DNA of 64,000 nucleotides from Adiantum capillus-veneris. Taxonomy: Eukaryota; Streptophyta; Polypodiopsida; Polypodiales; Pteridaceae. The stretch lies in contig CM043944.1 of the NCBI GenBank assembly GCA_014529385.2, positions 88,005,884-88,069,883 on the forward strand. The letters are read 5' to 3'. This document shows positions 1 to 11,299 of the stretch, in pieces (within the stretch, counting starts at the first letter, position 1; each line of letters starts with the position of its first letter). Position numbers and translations under genes: made by a program. The notes beneath the pieces were generated by a model. The model saw only the letters and a program-made list of their open reading frames with translations, was not told the DNA's origin and did not search any database.

Positions 1-897
1 GAAATATACTTGCATAGTCCAATAAAAGAATGAAGTTCATACAATTTTTTGGGTTTAGGCCATGACTAAATGGCTTCAATTTTCTTGGGGTCTACGTGTA
101 TTCCCTTGCCCGATACAATGTGTCCCAAATATTCAATCTCAGATTTAAAAAATGAACTCTTTTTCGGATTCAGATACAAGTGGTTATGTGCAAGCAGATC
201 AAATATACGTGTTAAGTGCTCTTTATGCTCTTCTTTAGATTTACTGTACAAGAGTATTGTCAAAGGATACAATTACAAAATCTTGATGGTCAATGAAAAT
301 ATTGTTCATCATGCGTGTGTATGTGGCTGGTGCATTTGTTAGGCCAAATGGCATGACAAGAAATTCATAATGTCTTGTTTATGTTTTGAAAGTAGTTTTG
401 TAGATATCTTTGTCAAACATTTTGACCTCATGATACACCGATTTGAGGTCAATTTTGTTGAAAATGTTTGCCCCTGTTAGTTTGTCTAACATATCATCCA
501 CTCTAGGAGGGAACCTATTCTTGATGGTAATCTTGTTTAAAGCCCTGTAGTCGATACACATAACAAAGGTTCCATTTTTCTTCTTAACAAGAAGTACTAG
601 AGCTCCGTATGGTGAATTACTAGGTCTTATAAGTCCTTGGTTAAGCAAGTCAGTGATTTGACTTTGTATCTCCCTAGAAGTTGGATTTACACGGTAAGGT
701 GCTCTACAAGGCGGTTCACTACCCGATATAATATCTATTTTGTGGTCTTTTGGGTGTGAAGGTGGAATTTCAAGTGGCAAGTCATGCATAAAACAACCCT
801 CAAATTGTGAGAGAAAATTATCATGTGAGGAGTCGTGTGAAGTTTTAGTTTCAGCAGAGATTTTACCAGCACCAGATATGTTTTCCTTTGTTTTCAA
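1..897 (-). pseudogene. Gypsy-1 reverse transcriptase (5' part, broken)
   Basis: The minus strand at 897-379 encodes the fingers/palm start of a Ty3/gypsy RT: a P-Y-R-V-N-P stretch, the L-V-K-K-K-N-G-T motif, C-I-D-Y-R-A-L-N-K and the first catalytic aspartate in K-I-D-L-K-S. After a break, 272-66 continues with the conserved Y-L-G-H-I-V-S region. The catalytic Y-x-D-D box falls at 256-267 and reads S-F-D-N, so the second aspartate is lost, and a small deletion just after it shifts the frame. The enzyme cannot be functional. It is truncated by the window edge. Confidence 0.85.
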
Positions 898-1371
898 ATT
901 GCTCTTTTGGCTTGAGTGTGAGAGAGAAGTGGAAATTTTTTATTATTATGAGTGAGGGGTATGGTACGTGTTTTATAATTAATCAACGGATTAAATTCAT
1001 GACAGAATGGCATTCCCAAAATCATGTCAAGACCATCCAATGGTGCTACCATAAATGTACGTGTTTGTGTATATTCACCAATGTAAACTTCAACAGTGAC
1101 TTGGGTCTTGCAATTAAAATGCAATTAAAATGCTGATTAAAAAATAGTTTTGACTTTGTGGGGTGAAGAAATTTTAGATAGAGAGTTGTTGTGCTAATCG
1201 TGCAGAAATAAAATCATGGCTGCTACCATCATCTAAAAGAAAGGTGACACTTTCACCCTTGATTGTGCCTTGCACTTTAAACAAAGTATGAGGAGATATA
1301 GGAGTACCTGAAGATGGGTTGTCATTGTGATCATACTCAGGATCATATCCCTCACCGTAATTCGCTTTCAC
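894..1371 (-). pseudogene. Gypsy-1 aspartic protease (broken)
   Basis: Two minus-strand frames (1371-1174 and 1124-894) together form a retropepsin-like domain between gag and RT. The first carries the flap-side motif F-L-L-D-D-G-S-S-H-D-F-I, where the usual D-S/T-G active-site triad reads D-D-G. The second carries the C-terminal D-M-I-L-G-M-P-F signature. About 50 bp with stops separates them. The position directly upstream of RT is normal for Ty3/gypsy pol. The triad change plus the break make activity unlikely. Confidence 0.75.
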
Positions 1372-2477
1372 TTCATTGTCATTGGGATTAGCATATTCAA
1401 TGAGGTTAATTGTAGCACCATTGGGACGGTTGTTGTCAAAAGGTCTTTGGTTTGGATTATAGGTGACTCCATTGGTTTAGCCATTGCTCTTAGCAAGACC
1501 ATTTGGCACTTATCTTCATAGTGACCATACTGCAAACATTTAAAACACTTCACCTTTTTGTTACCATTAGAATTTTGAGTAGGATGTTGGTTGGAAGAAT
1601 TTTGGTCTCCTCGTTGCTGTGTGTTGCTATTGTTGTTGCTTGTCAAGGTTAGTAGAGAAAGGAGCTCTCTTGTTACAGTTAGTGTTAGTAGTTTTGGAAG
1701 AATTTTGGTTGCCTCGTTGTTGTGTGTTGCTATTGTTGTTGCTTGTCAAGTTTAGGAGAGAAAGGAGCTCTCGTGTTACGGTTAGTGTTAGCAATTTTTT
1801 TGGTGTGAGAAGGTTGTCCAACTTTCTTCTTCTCCGCATTAAGATCCATATTAATGGCCTTTGACAGTAAATCTGGTTCAAACATATCTACCTCAGCACC
1901 AATTTCTAGTGCTAAGCTAGATATATACTTACGCTTCAATTTGCTGCAACCAACTGACATAATCAATAGCTTGCAATTTAATTAGACAGTTTCAAAAATG
2001 ATCAGTGTAGCCCTATACATCTTCATTTCGAACCCATTGAATTAAATCCCACTGACGTCGTGCTTTAGCTTTATACTGTGGGGGTAAAAATTGAGGTAAA
2101 TCCAACTTTTTGAATGCATGCCAGGTACGTGGTCTTCTACCATGTTGTATGGTAGCGTTCCATCACAATGCAGCGCTATTGGTGAGGTGATTTGATGCAC
2201 ATTTTACCATTTCAAGTTTAGGGAAATTTTCATCATGAAAATAGTCATCTAACTGACTAACCCATGCTAGAACCGTGTTAGCATCCTTAGTGCCATCAAA
2301 ATCTTTGAAAGTGAAGGCTTTTCTGCTAATTTTGCTTTGCATTGGAGCAGATTCAATGCGTGCAGAATGGAGTAATTTATGTTCAAGTTCTTGCCTTTGC
2401 ATGCATTCATACGTGAGAGATTGTTGCAAATTAGAAAGCTGTTCAATAAGTGTGGGTGTCTGTGGAAGGTGTGCCAT
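1368..2477 (-). pseudogene. Gypsy-1 gag with zinc knuckle (broken)
   Basis: The minus strand starts with an ATG at 2477. An N-terminal gag segment follows (2477-2163) with the F-K-D-F-D-G-T-K-D-A-N-T-V-L-A-W-V motif typical of Ty3/gypsy capsid proteins. The next stretch is fragmented between frames. The last segment (1646-1368) has an Asn/Gln-rich linker and a canonical CX2CX4HX4C zinc knuckle (C-F-K-C-L-Q-Y-G-H-Y-E-D-K-C). A tandem duplication at 1593-1798 has expanded the Asn/Gln linker. Gag would coat the element RNA; this copy is decayed. Confidence 0.75.
1593..1798. repeat. 103-bp tandem duplication inside Gypsy-1 gag
   Basis: Two adjacent copies begin with GGAAGAATTTTGG at 1593 and 1696 and match closely along 103 bp. 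They encode the Asn/Gln-rich linker before the zinc knuckle on the minus strand. Because 103 is not a multiple of three, the duplication shifts the frame of gag. Confidence 0.8.
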
Positions 2478-2839
2478 GATTGCGTGCTTTTCTTTCTCTT
2501 TTATTTAATAAAAGAAAATGACTATGTAGTAATAGATATATGATCAATATGCGGAATTAATGAGAAAAAATAAAGTAAATAACAAAATAAATGGTACTTA
2601 GCTTGATGATCGGTAGTGGCATCCAGTCCAAATGTGCAGTAATAGGGCAAGGTAAAAAACGGTGAGCGATTGAGTGAGTCAAATGCAAGTCAACTAAATC
2701 TTTGGCGTTTGATCTCCCTCATTTGGTTTTATCTCCGGTTGAGTAATGTCAAGTGGCAAAATCTAGGGTAAGTGAATTTGTGTAGCTTGAGGAATCTTGG
2801 ACAAGGCGAGGCTGTGTGTGTGTGTGTGTGTGTGTGTAT

Positions 2840-2875
<36 letters not shown>

Positions 2876-3756
2876 ATATCATCGATTAATGCACTTCCCT
2901 TTAAACTATAGTGGAGGTCGGAGAGAAGGCAAAGAATGGATGGCCAAGGGATTTCAAGGTTGGGATGTGCACAGATGATGGGCGACCAATTTTATCATTA
3001 TTATTATTACTTTTTATTTTGTTTGTGTCAAGGAACGATCGACTTAAGAGGTTGAAAGGGGGTGAATGGGCTCTTAAAAGGGGTGGTTTTAAATTTTAAC
3101 TCTCAATGGTGGGCGGCCAACCAAGGGTAATTACCTTGAGCCACACTTTTTGTTTAAAAGTGTGGAAAGGGTGGTGAAAAGAGGTGGTCGACAGCGTGAA
3201 GAGGCCGATAACGACTGTGCGAGAGGGAAAATCATTGAGGGTCGCCTGCACTGGCTTCCTTGACCCACGACCAAGAAGAAAAATTGGTTCAAGAGCCTTG
3301 GGAGACCAGTTTGAGGGTTGCCAGGCTTGATTTGGTGCAGCTTGACCAGCAAGGCTTGTTCGATATAGGACCTAGTTCCTGTGAAAATTGATCGACAATC
3401 CGACATAATTAATTATCGCTAGTAATTAATAAACCCTGATTTCAAGAGTTGTTGGGTAGATCCTAAGGACCCTTCAAAGTTGATTCTCAAACTCATCGGT
3501 ACTACATCTGAAATCTTTAGATCTCTCCTTTCCATTCTCGACTTCTTCTCTTCCTTCAAGGCATTTCGGTGCTAAAATTCTTAATCACCACTTCTTCTGA
3601 TCTTGAAATCGCTTTCTGATCGTTGTTAAGCGAGATTAATTGGTCAATATGTCGACCAATCACCGATCAAGCTTTTATGTGGAAATCTAATACTACCAAT
3701 TTGAGAATTCCTCTTTGAATTTTGAAATTTGATTTTTGATTTCCTCAAACCTGAGA
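2478..3756 (-). other. Gypsy-1 5' leader, noncoding
   Basis: This stretch lies between the primer binding site and the gag start and shows no convincing coding sequence on either strand. It holds the TG/AT compound microsatellite at 2813-2873. Small frames in it are short and lack any domain. Confidence 0.6.
2813..2873. repeat. compound microsatellite (TG)n then (AT)n
   Basis: An uninterrupted TG run to about 2837 is followed after ATTG by an AT run of about 30 bp. The AT run is flanked by ATTG and CAAT, so the AT tract with its borders is self-complementary. Confidence 0.95.
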
Positions 3757-3767
3757 CACTGATACCA
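3757..3767 (-). promoter_or_regulatory. Gypsy-1 primer binding site, tRNA-iMet type
   Basis: On the minus strand the sequence TGGTATCAG follows the end of the LTR (CCAACA) by one base, which is where a primer binding site belongs. It matches the first nine bases of the plant initiator-Met primer site TGGTATCAGAGC; the last bases differ. Confidence 0.7.
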
Positions 3768-3768
3768 C

Positions 3769-4452
3769 TGTTGGAGAGATGGGGAGAATGATTGTTTCCA
3801 ATTTCAATCTTGCTTGCGCACTTCACTGTCAACCTCTCACTAGCTCTTCCAATTCCCAAGTACACACACACCCCTAGACTATGACAACATAGTAAGAGAG
3901 TAAGAGAGGAGATGTAGATTTGATTAGAGAGTACACAACATGATTTAGCATAGTCTAAGAGAGGAGAATAGAGAATCTTGCTAGTGAATGGCCTAAAATC
4001 ATAGCCCCAAACTCCACAGCACCCCTTCTTGTGGAGTTTGGTATTTAATTTATTATTTGAGTTTTTGGGTGCCAAAATTGGAGGCCCCTCTTTTACATCT
4101 AGTCCACTTTAGTACTTGAGTGGAGCACATCACTTATTGCATGTCCCATAAGCGTGAGTTCTCACTAGAGCTATTTACAAGCAGCCATAGTGGCTTATTG
4201 AATAAAAAGTCTTAAATACTGTGCAAAATTAAAATGGCCAAGAGGGTTATTATTTGCCAATGCCTCCTTTTCAAATCTCAAAATTCCAGTCTACAAATCT
4301 CATCAACTCATTTTTAGTAAAATCAAATAGACCCATTAAGCCAGCTATTCCAATTGCAATTAACCACATACAACAGGAGGGTGCCCAATCTCTTAACAGG
4401 AACACAATGGTTAAATGGTTAATGCCACGTGACAACTCATTGAAGCCCAACA
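3769..4452 (-). repeat. Gypsy-1 5' LTR (684 bp)
   Basis: On the minus strand it begins TGTTGGGC and ends CTCCAACA, giving the standard TG...CA ends with 6-bp terminal inverted repeats (TGTTGG/CCAACA). The primer site lies immediately inside. The partner LTR is beyond the left edge, so the outer boundary rests on the terminal inverted repeat alone. Confidence 0.65.
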
Positions 4453-4479
4453 AAAGACTCCCGGCTCACTTGTAGTCAC

Positions 4480-5330
4480 CCTTTAGAATGAACTTAAAGA
4501 GACAAAGGCTGAGTTGGAAACGGAAATATGAGAAATGGTTGAGCTTATATAAAAAATGGTTGATCTTATATAAAAAATGCTTGAGCTATCCATTGAGCAC
4601 AACAACAGTGCCAGGATCATGGCTATTCAACAAAAGGACATAGCCACACTGCATCATGAAAACAAAATATTGCTTGAAGAAAAACACTTTGTTGATGAGG
4701 AAAAATATGAGATACAAGGAAGACTAGAGGAGAAAAAGATTGCTTTGAAATCTCTCATAGCCAACCACCATACACTAAAACAAGCAGTCAGAGAGAAAAA
4801 TAACTACAGTACTTGCTAGATGTTTCTGATCTAAATGGGGATTTGACATTGAACATGGAAAATTTGCAAAACTTGTTGGAGTTAATGGAGTCTGACTTGG
4901 AGGAGAAGTCCGAGCAGTATAGAAGAGCACTAGTCAATTAGGTCCTAGTTGAATACATCAAGAATTAGGATGTTGATGATGACGAAGAGGAATAAGAGGA
5001 GGACCAAGACCAAGGGGAGAACAACAAAGATGGTCCAAATGATGATGACAATGATGAGGATGGCTATCCCCCTCTTGACTCTACAAATGATGGGAGCCAG
5101 TGTACCCAAATATGAGTTGCCAAGGTTCTTTCCAGCTTTGTATCCAACATGCCCAGAACCAGCTCACCAACAAAGCTACATCAAGATTGTAGATGAACTC
5201 AAAGACTAGTACGAAGGAGCCACTACCGAATGGACCACCTGGAATCTAGTTCTTGCCAAAGCTCTAAAGAAAGATCAAGTTCTTGAATTAGTTAAATCTC
5301 TTAATAACGTCCAACTAAAGATGGGTGAGT
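4480..5330 (+). pseudogene. decayed coding sequence with coiled coil and acidic tract, family unknown
   Basis: The plus strand at 4577-4819 reads as an uninterrupted heptad-like, Glu/Lys-rich coiled coil. After a one-frame shift near 4813 the coding character continues through a Leu/Glu-rich helix into a run of Asp/Glu/Asn residues (about 4965-5070) and then a Pro-rich segment. In-frame TAG, TAG and TAA codons interrupt the acidic part where Gln would fit. A 22-bp unit (AAATGGTTGAGCTTATATAA) is repeated about three times at 4533-4590. It lies directly before the Gypsy-2 LTR, as the coiled-coil ORF3 of Gypsy-3 does before its 3' LTR, so it could be a remnant of a related ORF3 or a decayed host gene. 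I do not recognise it. Confidence 0.45.
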
Positions 5331-5339
5331 GGCAGGTAT

Positions 5340-6290
5340 TGTTGAACCATGGGTCAATAGTACGACATAACTCAACAAAGCCTTATTTTCTAAGAGTTAT
5401 GAAATGCAGCAGATTACGGTTATAAACATCATTCGTAATGAGTAGCTGTTCTAGTTACAGAAGCCGGGGTGCAATGCCACGTCCAAATTGTAATTACAAA
5501 GCCATTTTACCCCTTGAACTCTATTTTAGGTTTAATCTATGGTAGCCTTAGTATATAAGGTACCTAGGTCATTTTGTAAAAGAACTTTATCATAATCTAG
5601 TTATTGAGTTATCTCGACTGTGTGTGTGAGAGAGAAAGAGAGAGAGCATGAGCTTCATCGTGACGCAACTCCGTGCTCACTCATCACATTGGAGATTTGG
5701 ATGCACCATTGTGATAGGCTTAACGAGAGCTACGCAACAACGCCAAGCATTCCTCGTGAAATGGAGCACACGCTCTGACGCGTCTACGAGCTATTTGTGG
5801 CCATAAGTGTATCTGCGTGCAAGTAGTCATTAGAATTGTGATGACATAAGCTATGCATAGGTACTCATAAATTTCAATTTTGGGCACTTTCAAAATGCTA
5901 CTCCGTCTTCATACGTGTTTTCCATAGATGGGTTTGAAGTGAGGGTTTTGAGTGTAGAGGCCTTGAGATAGCTGTATCCTAGTGAGGGGATGATGTTCCT
6001 TAAGTTTCGTATGATTCTGGTATGGTTTGGTGAGTTTCCTTCCGTTTGTGTGTATGTGGGTTGGGTGGTGTAGTTGAGAGCAGTGAGATTCTTGATTGTG
6101 GTTTAGTTGTCCTTCCAGAGTGTTGTATGTGTGGGATGGTCTTAAACCTGACAAGCTAAAGAGATTGCCTCCGTACAACTATCGTGTCATCTGTGTCCTC
6201 GATTGACATTATGTTGATCTAGGTAGTGTTGCATGCACTTTCTAGGTGGTGTGATCCTACTAACAACAAGGACTTCAATAGGTGATCCTA
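5340..6290 (+). repeat. Gypsy-2 left LTR (end approximate)
   Basis: It starts TGTTGAACC and matches the sequence at 54600-55200 over most of its length, including the TATA region, a GA-rich tract and the segment around 5950-6120. A block at about 5771-5947 is missing from the right copy. The 3' end is uncertain because the right copy is truncated at 55200 and no clear primer site is preserved; 6290 is an estimate from the position of leader homology with Gypsy-3. Confidence 0.65.
5552..5558 (+). promoter_or_regulatory. Gypsy-2 left LTR TATA box
   Basis: TATATAA lies in a block conserved with the right LTR (54812-54818) and placed like the TATATAA of the Gypsy-3 LTR, upstream of a GA-repeat tract. 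It is the likely U3 core promoter of the old element. Confidence 0.55.
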
Positions 6291-8158
6291 CTAACACTCG
6301 TGTGATGGTTGCTTGCTTTAGTTTTGGCTAAAAAAAGCATTTTTCTTAAGTGGATCCGGAAGAGGATATTCCAACATCAAGTGGACAACTATAGGAATCA
6401 TGTGTCTTGCGGAGGGTCTACGACTAGGTAGATTTAGTTAGTATTTGTAGTATTAGTTGTAGATTAGAGTAGTTGTTGGTGGTGGTCGAGTGATTTATGA
6501 GGTGATAAAAGCGGTTGCTAGTCCGTGTGTGACATTTTCTACTCATAAATGCAAAACCCCATATGATGTGTAGGAGTAGATTTAGGTAAGTGATCTGATT
6601 CTGATCTAGAGCTATTCATCTCACTGATTTATTTGTTGAAGTGCTTGTTTGCATTCATGATCTCTAAAAAGTCCGATTTTGAAGGGAAAAATGCACTAGA
6701 CAAGTTTTGTTGACATTTTTTCATGACTAATTGGTGCTGAGCATATAAGAGGGCATGTGCAAGGGTCTGTGTAGAAAAATTGCAACTCTATAAACTTGGT
6801 ATGATGTCTCAAGAGGCATTTGGAGACCCAGAGTTGACAAGTCTGACTACACCAAAGTGTCCAAAAGGGGGGTTTTACCCCAAGTACACATTGAGACTAG
6901 AGTTTTGACCAACTCTTGACACCCAAAAGACAAAAGACGAAGTGTTGAAAACGAAAAAAAGATAAAATTGTGATTATAAGCATATCTTTGCATGAAAATT
7001 AGTAAAAGTGTTTGAAAACCAATGTTGGAGACTTGAGCATGCTAGTGGTTAAATGTTGGCCAAAAATTCATCAGTAGACATCATACGCGTATGATAATTT
7101 TGGCAAGAAAAATAAACTTTTGACACTCTACTATTCTTATGCATGTTGTGTTGAGCACATACACCAAATTTCATATCATTTGGGCATATAGATTTGAGTT
7201 TGAGGGATATTACTCTTTCGAGGGATTTGCTTGTCAAAAAGTGGTGATTTTGTGCAATTTTGGTTTCCCAAAATTTATTGTGAGTACATATTCATGTTGT
7301 ACACATCAAGGGGCACCTCGGTTAGATAGAGAACTTCATTCTGACCACCTATACATCATACGCGTGTATGATGTCCTAGAGGCTAGATTTGAGGTCAAAA
7401 GATACATCTCATTGCACCCTTGTGATCTACAGAATTTAGGAAGCAAATAGGCCAAATTCCATTGAATTTGAAGCATTTTTTGGCTTGTAAAGGCCACAAG
7501 ACGGGTCTACGTAAGTGAATATCTAGCATAAAACATATTAGATTTGAATTCTGAAAGTTGATGTGGGTTACCAGTGTAGTGATAGAGTGAATTTCACTTC
7601 ATTCTGACCAGTTAGACATCATACGCGTATGATGTCTAAAGGGAAATTTTATGGACCAAAGTTGACATAAGAGCATACCATGGTGTTAAGCACCACAAGA
7701 CAAGCTTAAAGACCAAGTTTCATCCAATTCTGAGCACATAGACATCATACGTGTATGATGTCTTAGGTCAAGGTCTGAAGGTCCAATTGCACTTTTGACC
7801 ACATAGGAGGTTTGGAAATGATGTGTTAAGCTTGTTTGCAAAATTTCAACTCATTTGGACACATATCTTTAAATCTAAGGATATTTTTGCATATCTAAGA
7901 AGGTAAAGGTAAAAAAGTAGTGGTTTTGAGCAATTTTGACATCCAAAATTTGTTGTGATCACATATTCTTGTTGTATGCATCGAGGAGTACCTTGGGTAG
8001 AAATATAAGTGAAATCTAAGCCAAAAGACATCAAACACATATGATATCTTAGAGCATAAAAGAAGTCCCTAGCCAAAATGTCATTGCATTTGGAGCACAT
8101 TTGGACTAAAAAATGCCAAAAGACAGAGATTGGGCAAGATTCATGCTTGTATTGTCTA
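6291..8158 (+). other. Gypsy-2 leader, first part, noncoding
   Basis: No coding sequence is supported. Short blocks match the Gypsy-3 leader in the same order: GTTGCTAGTCCGTG, then CTGATCTAGAGCTA, then a C/AAAAGGGGGG block. From 7076 it carries the palindrome array described separately. LARD-1 interrupts it at the GTCTA target (8154-8158), and it resumes at 24421. Confidence 0.65.
7076..8050. repeat. palindrome array in Gypsy-2 leader
   Basis: Five palindromes are built on AGACATCATACG followed by its reverse complement. 7080-7095: 16-bp perfect core. 7353-7374: arms ACATCATAC/GTATGATGT around GCGT. 7612-7639: 28 bp, perfect. 7740-7763: one central mismatch. 8027-8050: degenerate. Centre-to-centre spacings are 276, 262, 126 and 287 bp. 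Two further decayed copies follow beyond the LARD-1 insertion at 24530-24540 and 24731-24754. Confidence 0.9.
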
Positions 8159-8646
8159 TGCTACAAACAAAAACATGGCTGCCCTGCAAAATACTCAAGA
8201 TAACACAATATCTAGCATAAACTAACAAATCTGCATACCAGGCAATTCCCATAGCACATAAACCGCGACGTATGCAAACAGAGAGAGATTGAGAGCAAGA
8301 CAGAGCAAAAGAGAACACGTGTAGGCACACCTCCTAGAGTGGAGTGCTACACCAACACGACGAGAGAGAAGAGAGGAGAGGAGAGAAGAATACACAGACA
8401 CTGGGTACAATCTCCCCCCGTGCAAGATTTTGCATTTTCCTCTTGCACGTATTTATTTATAGATTTCTTGAATGCCCAAAAATGAGTACAAATTGGCCGT
8501 CCGGACATAATTGGCCAAAGCTCATAAAGAGCACTTGAATAATCAAACATACATAAAATGTAATATCCTTCTGCATTATCCATTATCTGCTGATACTTTT
8601 GCCACGTGTCAGCTGCAATAGATAATAAAATATCAATTCTATAACA
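8159..8646 (-). repeat. LARD-1 3' LTR
   Basis: 488-bp LTR, near-identical partner at 23933-24420. On the minus strand a CTATAAATA box lies at about 8453-8462. A short purine stretch (CGGAGAGATA on the minus strand, 8647-8656) adjoins it on the inside and is the likely polypurine tract. Confidence 0.85.
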
Positions 8647-9508
8647 TATCTCTCCGTTGGAAAGCAATTTTCCTCAGTTGCGAAGATAAAAATCTGCAAA
8701 CAATACTTGTCAAAAACAATGATTAGAAATTTGTATCAAATAGTAAAAGAAAAGTCCATAAAATTAGACACATTGATTATGCTTGTCGTCATCCACATAC
8801 TACCTATTCTAGTGTCCCATACCACTAGAAGAAGCAGTATATGTCATACCCTCATGAATCAAGATATCATTGGTCACACTCATCATTGTATAAATCAATT
8901 CTCATCAATCTCAAGTTCACTTTCATAAATACTGTCGCGACAGAAAATCATTATATACCAATTCCAAATCCAAACCCAAAATATCTTTCATTTTCTATAC
9001 CCGGGTAACAAAATCATACCAGTTACAGTGGTGTCCAGCCACTATAGCATGATTTTGTGATCGGTGTTGCTAAATCGGCGAATCTACACCAATAAGACGT
9101 GCTGCCTAAATCGACGAATCTGCACTAATGCTGTCTAGATCGTCGAATCGGCATTTGGTATAAGTTTAAAAATCATGAATCTACAATTTATCAGTGTGCT
9201 GCCTAAATGGGCGGGTCTACACCAAGATGAGTATCTACACACTGCCTAAATTGGCAAATCTGTGTGCATGTGACCAATGGACTAGACCAGACATAAAAAC
9301 ATAAAAAATGTCCTACCTCGTTCACACCACATTGGAGTAAGGTTGAGTAACAAAGTACTGACAAATAATTATGCATTGGCGGAAGCACCTCGGTTCATCT
9401 AAGTAGATGCATAGCGCAATGTGAAATGATCGCAATAGCAATTTCATTTAATACAAGTATTGACACCATGTTAGAGAATGTAGGTAAGTAAAAAGAGCCA
9501 TACTATCT
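8647..9508 (-). other. LARD-1 internal DNA, noncoding, with degenerate short repeats
   Basis: No coding sequence is seen. About five imperfect copies of a unit resembling CTGCCTAAATCGGCGAATCT lie at 9065-9265 (starts near 9067, 9100, 9129, 9200 and 9240). The Copia-1 target site TATCT is at 9504-9508. Confidence 0.6.
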
Positions 9509-9735
9509 TGTTGGAATTAGGGTTGCAGAGAAACACACACAGCTTGGAGAAGATGAAGGAAGCTCAAGGCACACAATAGAGAGTGTGTTACTTAGTGTGC
9601 AATGGAAAGATAGATAGCCCTAGAGTGATGGGCGTATATATAATGCACGGGGGAAAAAACCTCCTAAAGAGGGAAAAAATGCCCCGGCGGTCCTAGTGTG
9701 TTCACACACATCACTACCACATGTATATGGTAACA
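9509..9735 (-). repeat. Copia-1 3' LTR
   Basis: 227 bp with TG...CA ends, beginning TGTTACC and ending CCAACA on the minus strand. A minus-strand TATATATA box lies at about 9632-9643. It differs from the 5' LTR by about five substitutions and a few small indels. Confidence 0.9.
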
Positions 9736-9747
9736 AATCCCCCCTGG
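9736..9747 (-). promoter_or_regulatory. Copia-1 polypurine tract
   Basis: On the minus strand AGGGGGGATT lies immediately upstream of the 3' LTR, the position where plus-strand DNA synthesis is primed. Confidence 0.75.
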
Positions 9748-9810
9748 AGTGATGCGGTGAACGAGAGCTGGCACATGAGTAAAGGGATGTGCCATGCCCT
9801 GAGGACAGGA

Positions 9811-11299
9811 TCAGTCCACAAAGGGGAGTAAGACCAAAGCTTTGCGAAAAGCTTCAAGCTTCTCATGAGACAATGCCATTGTGAAAAAATCTGCAAGGTT
9901 GTCCTGTGTTGGCACATAAGCCAAGCTGATCTCTCTTGCTGAGAGCCTCTCCCTGACATAGTGGTAATGCACCTCAATGTGCTTTGTGCGAGCATGAAAA
10001 ACTGGGTTCCTCACAACTGCCAATGCGCTCTAACTGTCTGTGTAGATAGTGTTGGTAGTGTCCTGTCCAACACCCAAATCAGCCATAAGGCGTCTGAGCC
10101 ATACACACTCAACCGTAGCTGTGAAGACTGCCCTGTACGCAGCCTCACAACTCGAAGTGGCCACAGTAGGTTGCTTCTTGCTCAACCATGATACACATAA
10201 ACTACCAAGCATGAAACAAAAACCACTTGTAGACACTCGAGTGTCAAAACAACCAGCCCAATCTGAGTCCGAAAAAGCATCTAAGTCTGGCGGCAATGAT
10301 CCCCCCTTGGGATAAAACAAGCCAAGATGTAAAGTGCCACTAAGGTAGCGGAAAATCCTCTTGACAGCCTGCCAATGCTTAGACCCTGGGCTATGCATAA
10401 ATCTGCTGACTTGTAAGACTGCAAACTGAATATCCGGCCTTGTGTTGCATACATAAATGAGGCAACCAACAGCAGTTTGGTAAAGAGTGACATCAGCAAG
10501 ATCGCCAGCATCATGTAGACTCAACTTCAAACCTGTTTCCATGGGAGTGGCAGTAGGTTTGCAATCCTCAAGTCCAAACTTACATAGCAATGTCTCTATG
10601 TAACTTTTTTGACACAAGGCAATACCACCATCACACTGCTTAAACTGTATACCCAAGTAATGATGCAATAGCCCCAAATCTTTCATCTTGAAAGTAGCAT
10701 TCAAATCAGCCTTAAATTCAGCAATGTGTCTCTCATTTGGTCCAGTGATCAGCAAATCATCAACATAAAGAACCACAATGAGAAGTACATCACCCTCACG
10801 CTTTACATACAATGTGCTTTCTGTTGGACTGTTACGAAAGCCTTGTTTGACCAAATGAGTCTCAGCTTTCTCATACCAAGCATGAGGAGATTGCTTCAAC
10901 CCATACAAAGCCTTGTTACATTTGCACACTTTGTCCTCTTGTCCTTTTATGACAAAACCGCGAGGCTGCGTTACATAAACTTCCTCAAATATATCACCAT
11001 TCAAGAAATCAGTAACAATGTCTTATTGATGTACATCCCAACCAAAATGAACTGCCAATGCACATAGAAAACGCACAGTAGTCATACGACAAGTGGGAGC
11101 AAAATTCTCTTCATAATATATGCCTTTTTGTTGTGCATAACCCTTTGCAACAAGTCGAGCCTTATGGCGATCGATCTCACCATCCGGCTTGCGTTTGAAC
11201 TTGTAAACCCACTTCGTACCAATGGCCTTTTTGCCAAGAGGCAAATCATATAAAGTCCATGTGTCATTTTCTATAAGTGCATCATATTCTGATTGCATG
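9811..11299 (-). pseudogene. Copia-1 reverse transcriptase and RNase H (nonsense-interrupted)
   Basis: The minus strand encodes a complete copia RT/RNase H. It opens with the W-V-Y-K-F-K-R region and K-A-R-L-V-A-K-G-Y, followed by the A-L-Y-G-L-K-Q motif. The catalytic Y-V-D-D box is intact at 10756-10767, then comes T-R-P-D-I-Q-F-A-V and the RNase H part with S-D-S-D-W-A-G and a C-E-A-A-Y motif where copia usually has E-A-E-Y. The end (10023-9811) has the F-H-A-R-T-K-H-I-E-V block. In-frame stops occur at about 11023 (TAA) and at 10030-10032 (TAG), so no full-length enzyme is made. Confidence 0.9.

Larger units (their letters stand above)
1..4452 (-). mobile_element. Gypsy-1: left-truncated, decayed Ty3/gypsy LTR retrotransposon
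   Basis: Reading the minus strand from right to left there is an LTR (3769-4452), a tRNA-iMet-like primer site, a leader of about 1.3 kb, then gag, protease and reverse transcriptase in the Ty3/gypsy order. The element runs off the left edge of the window inside RT, so RNase H, integrase and the 3' LTR are not visible. All reading frames are broken by stops and frameshifts, so this is a dead copy. The iMet primer site and RT sequence style fit plant Ty3/gypsy elements such as chromoviruses, but no chromodomain can be checked because the 3' part is missing. Confidence 0.85.

Noticed and set aside
3644-4075. 143-codon minus-strand frame
   Set aside because: It lies across the Gypsy-1 LTR and primer site and shows no domain.
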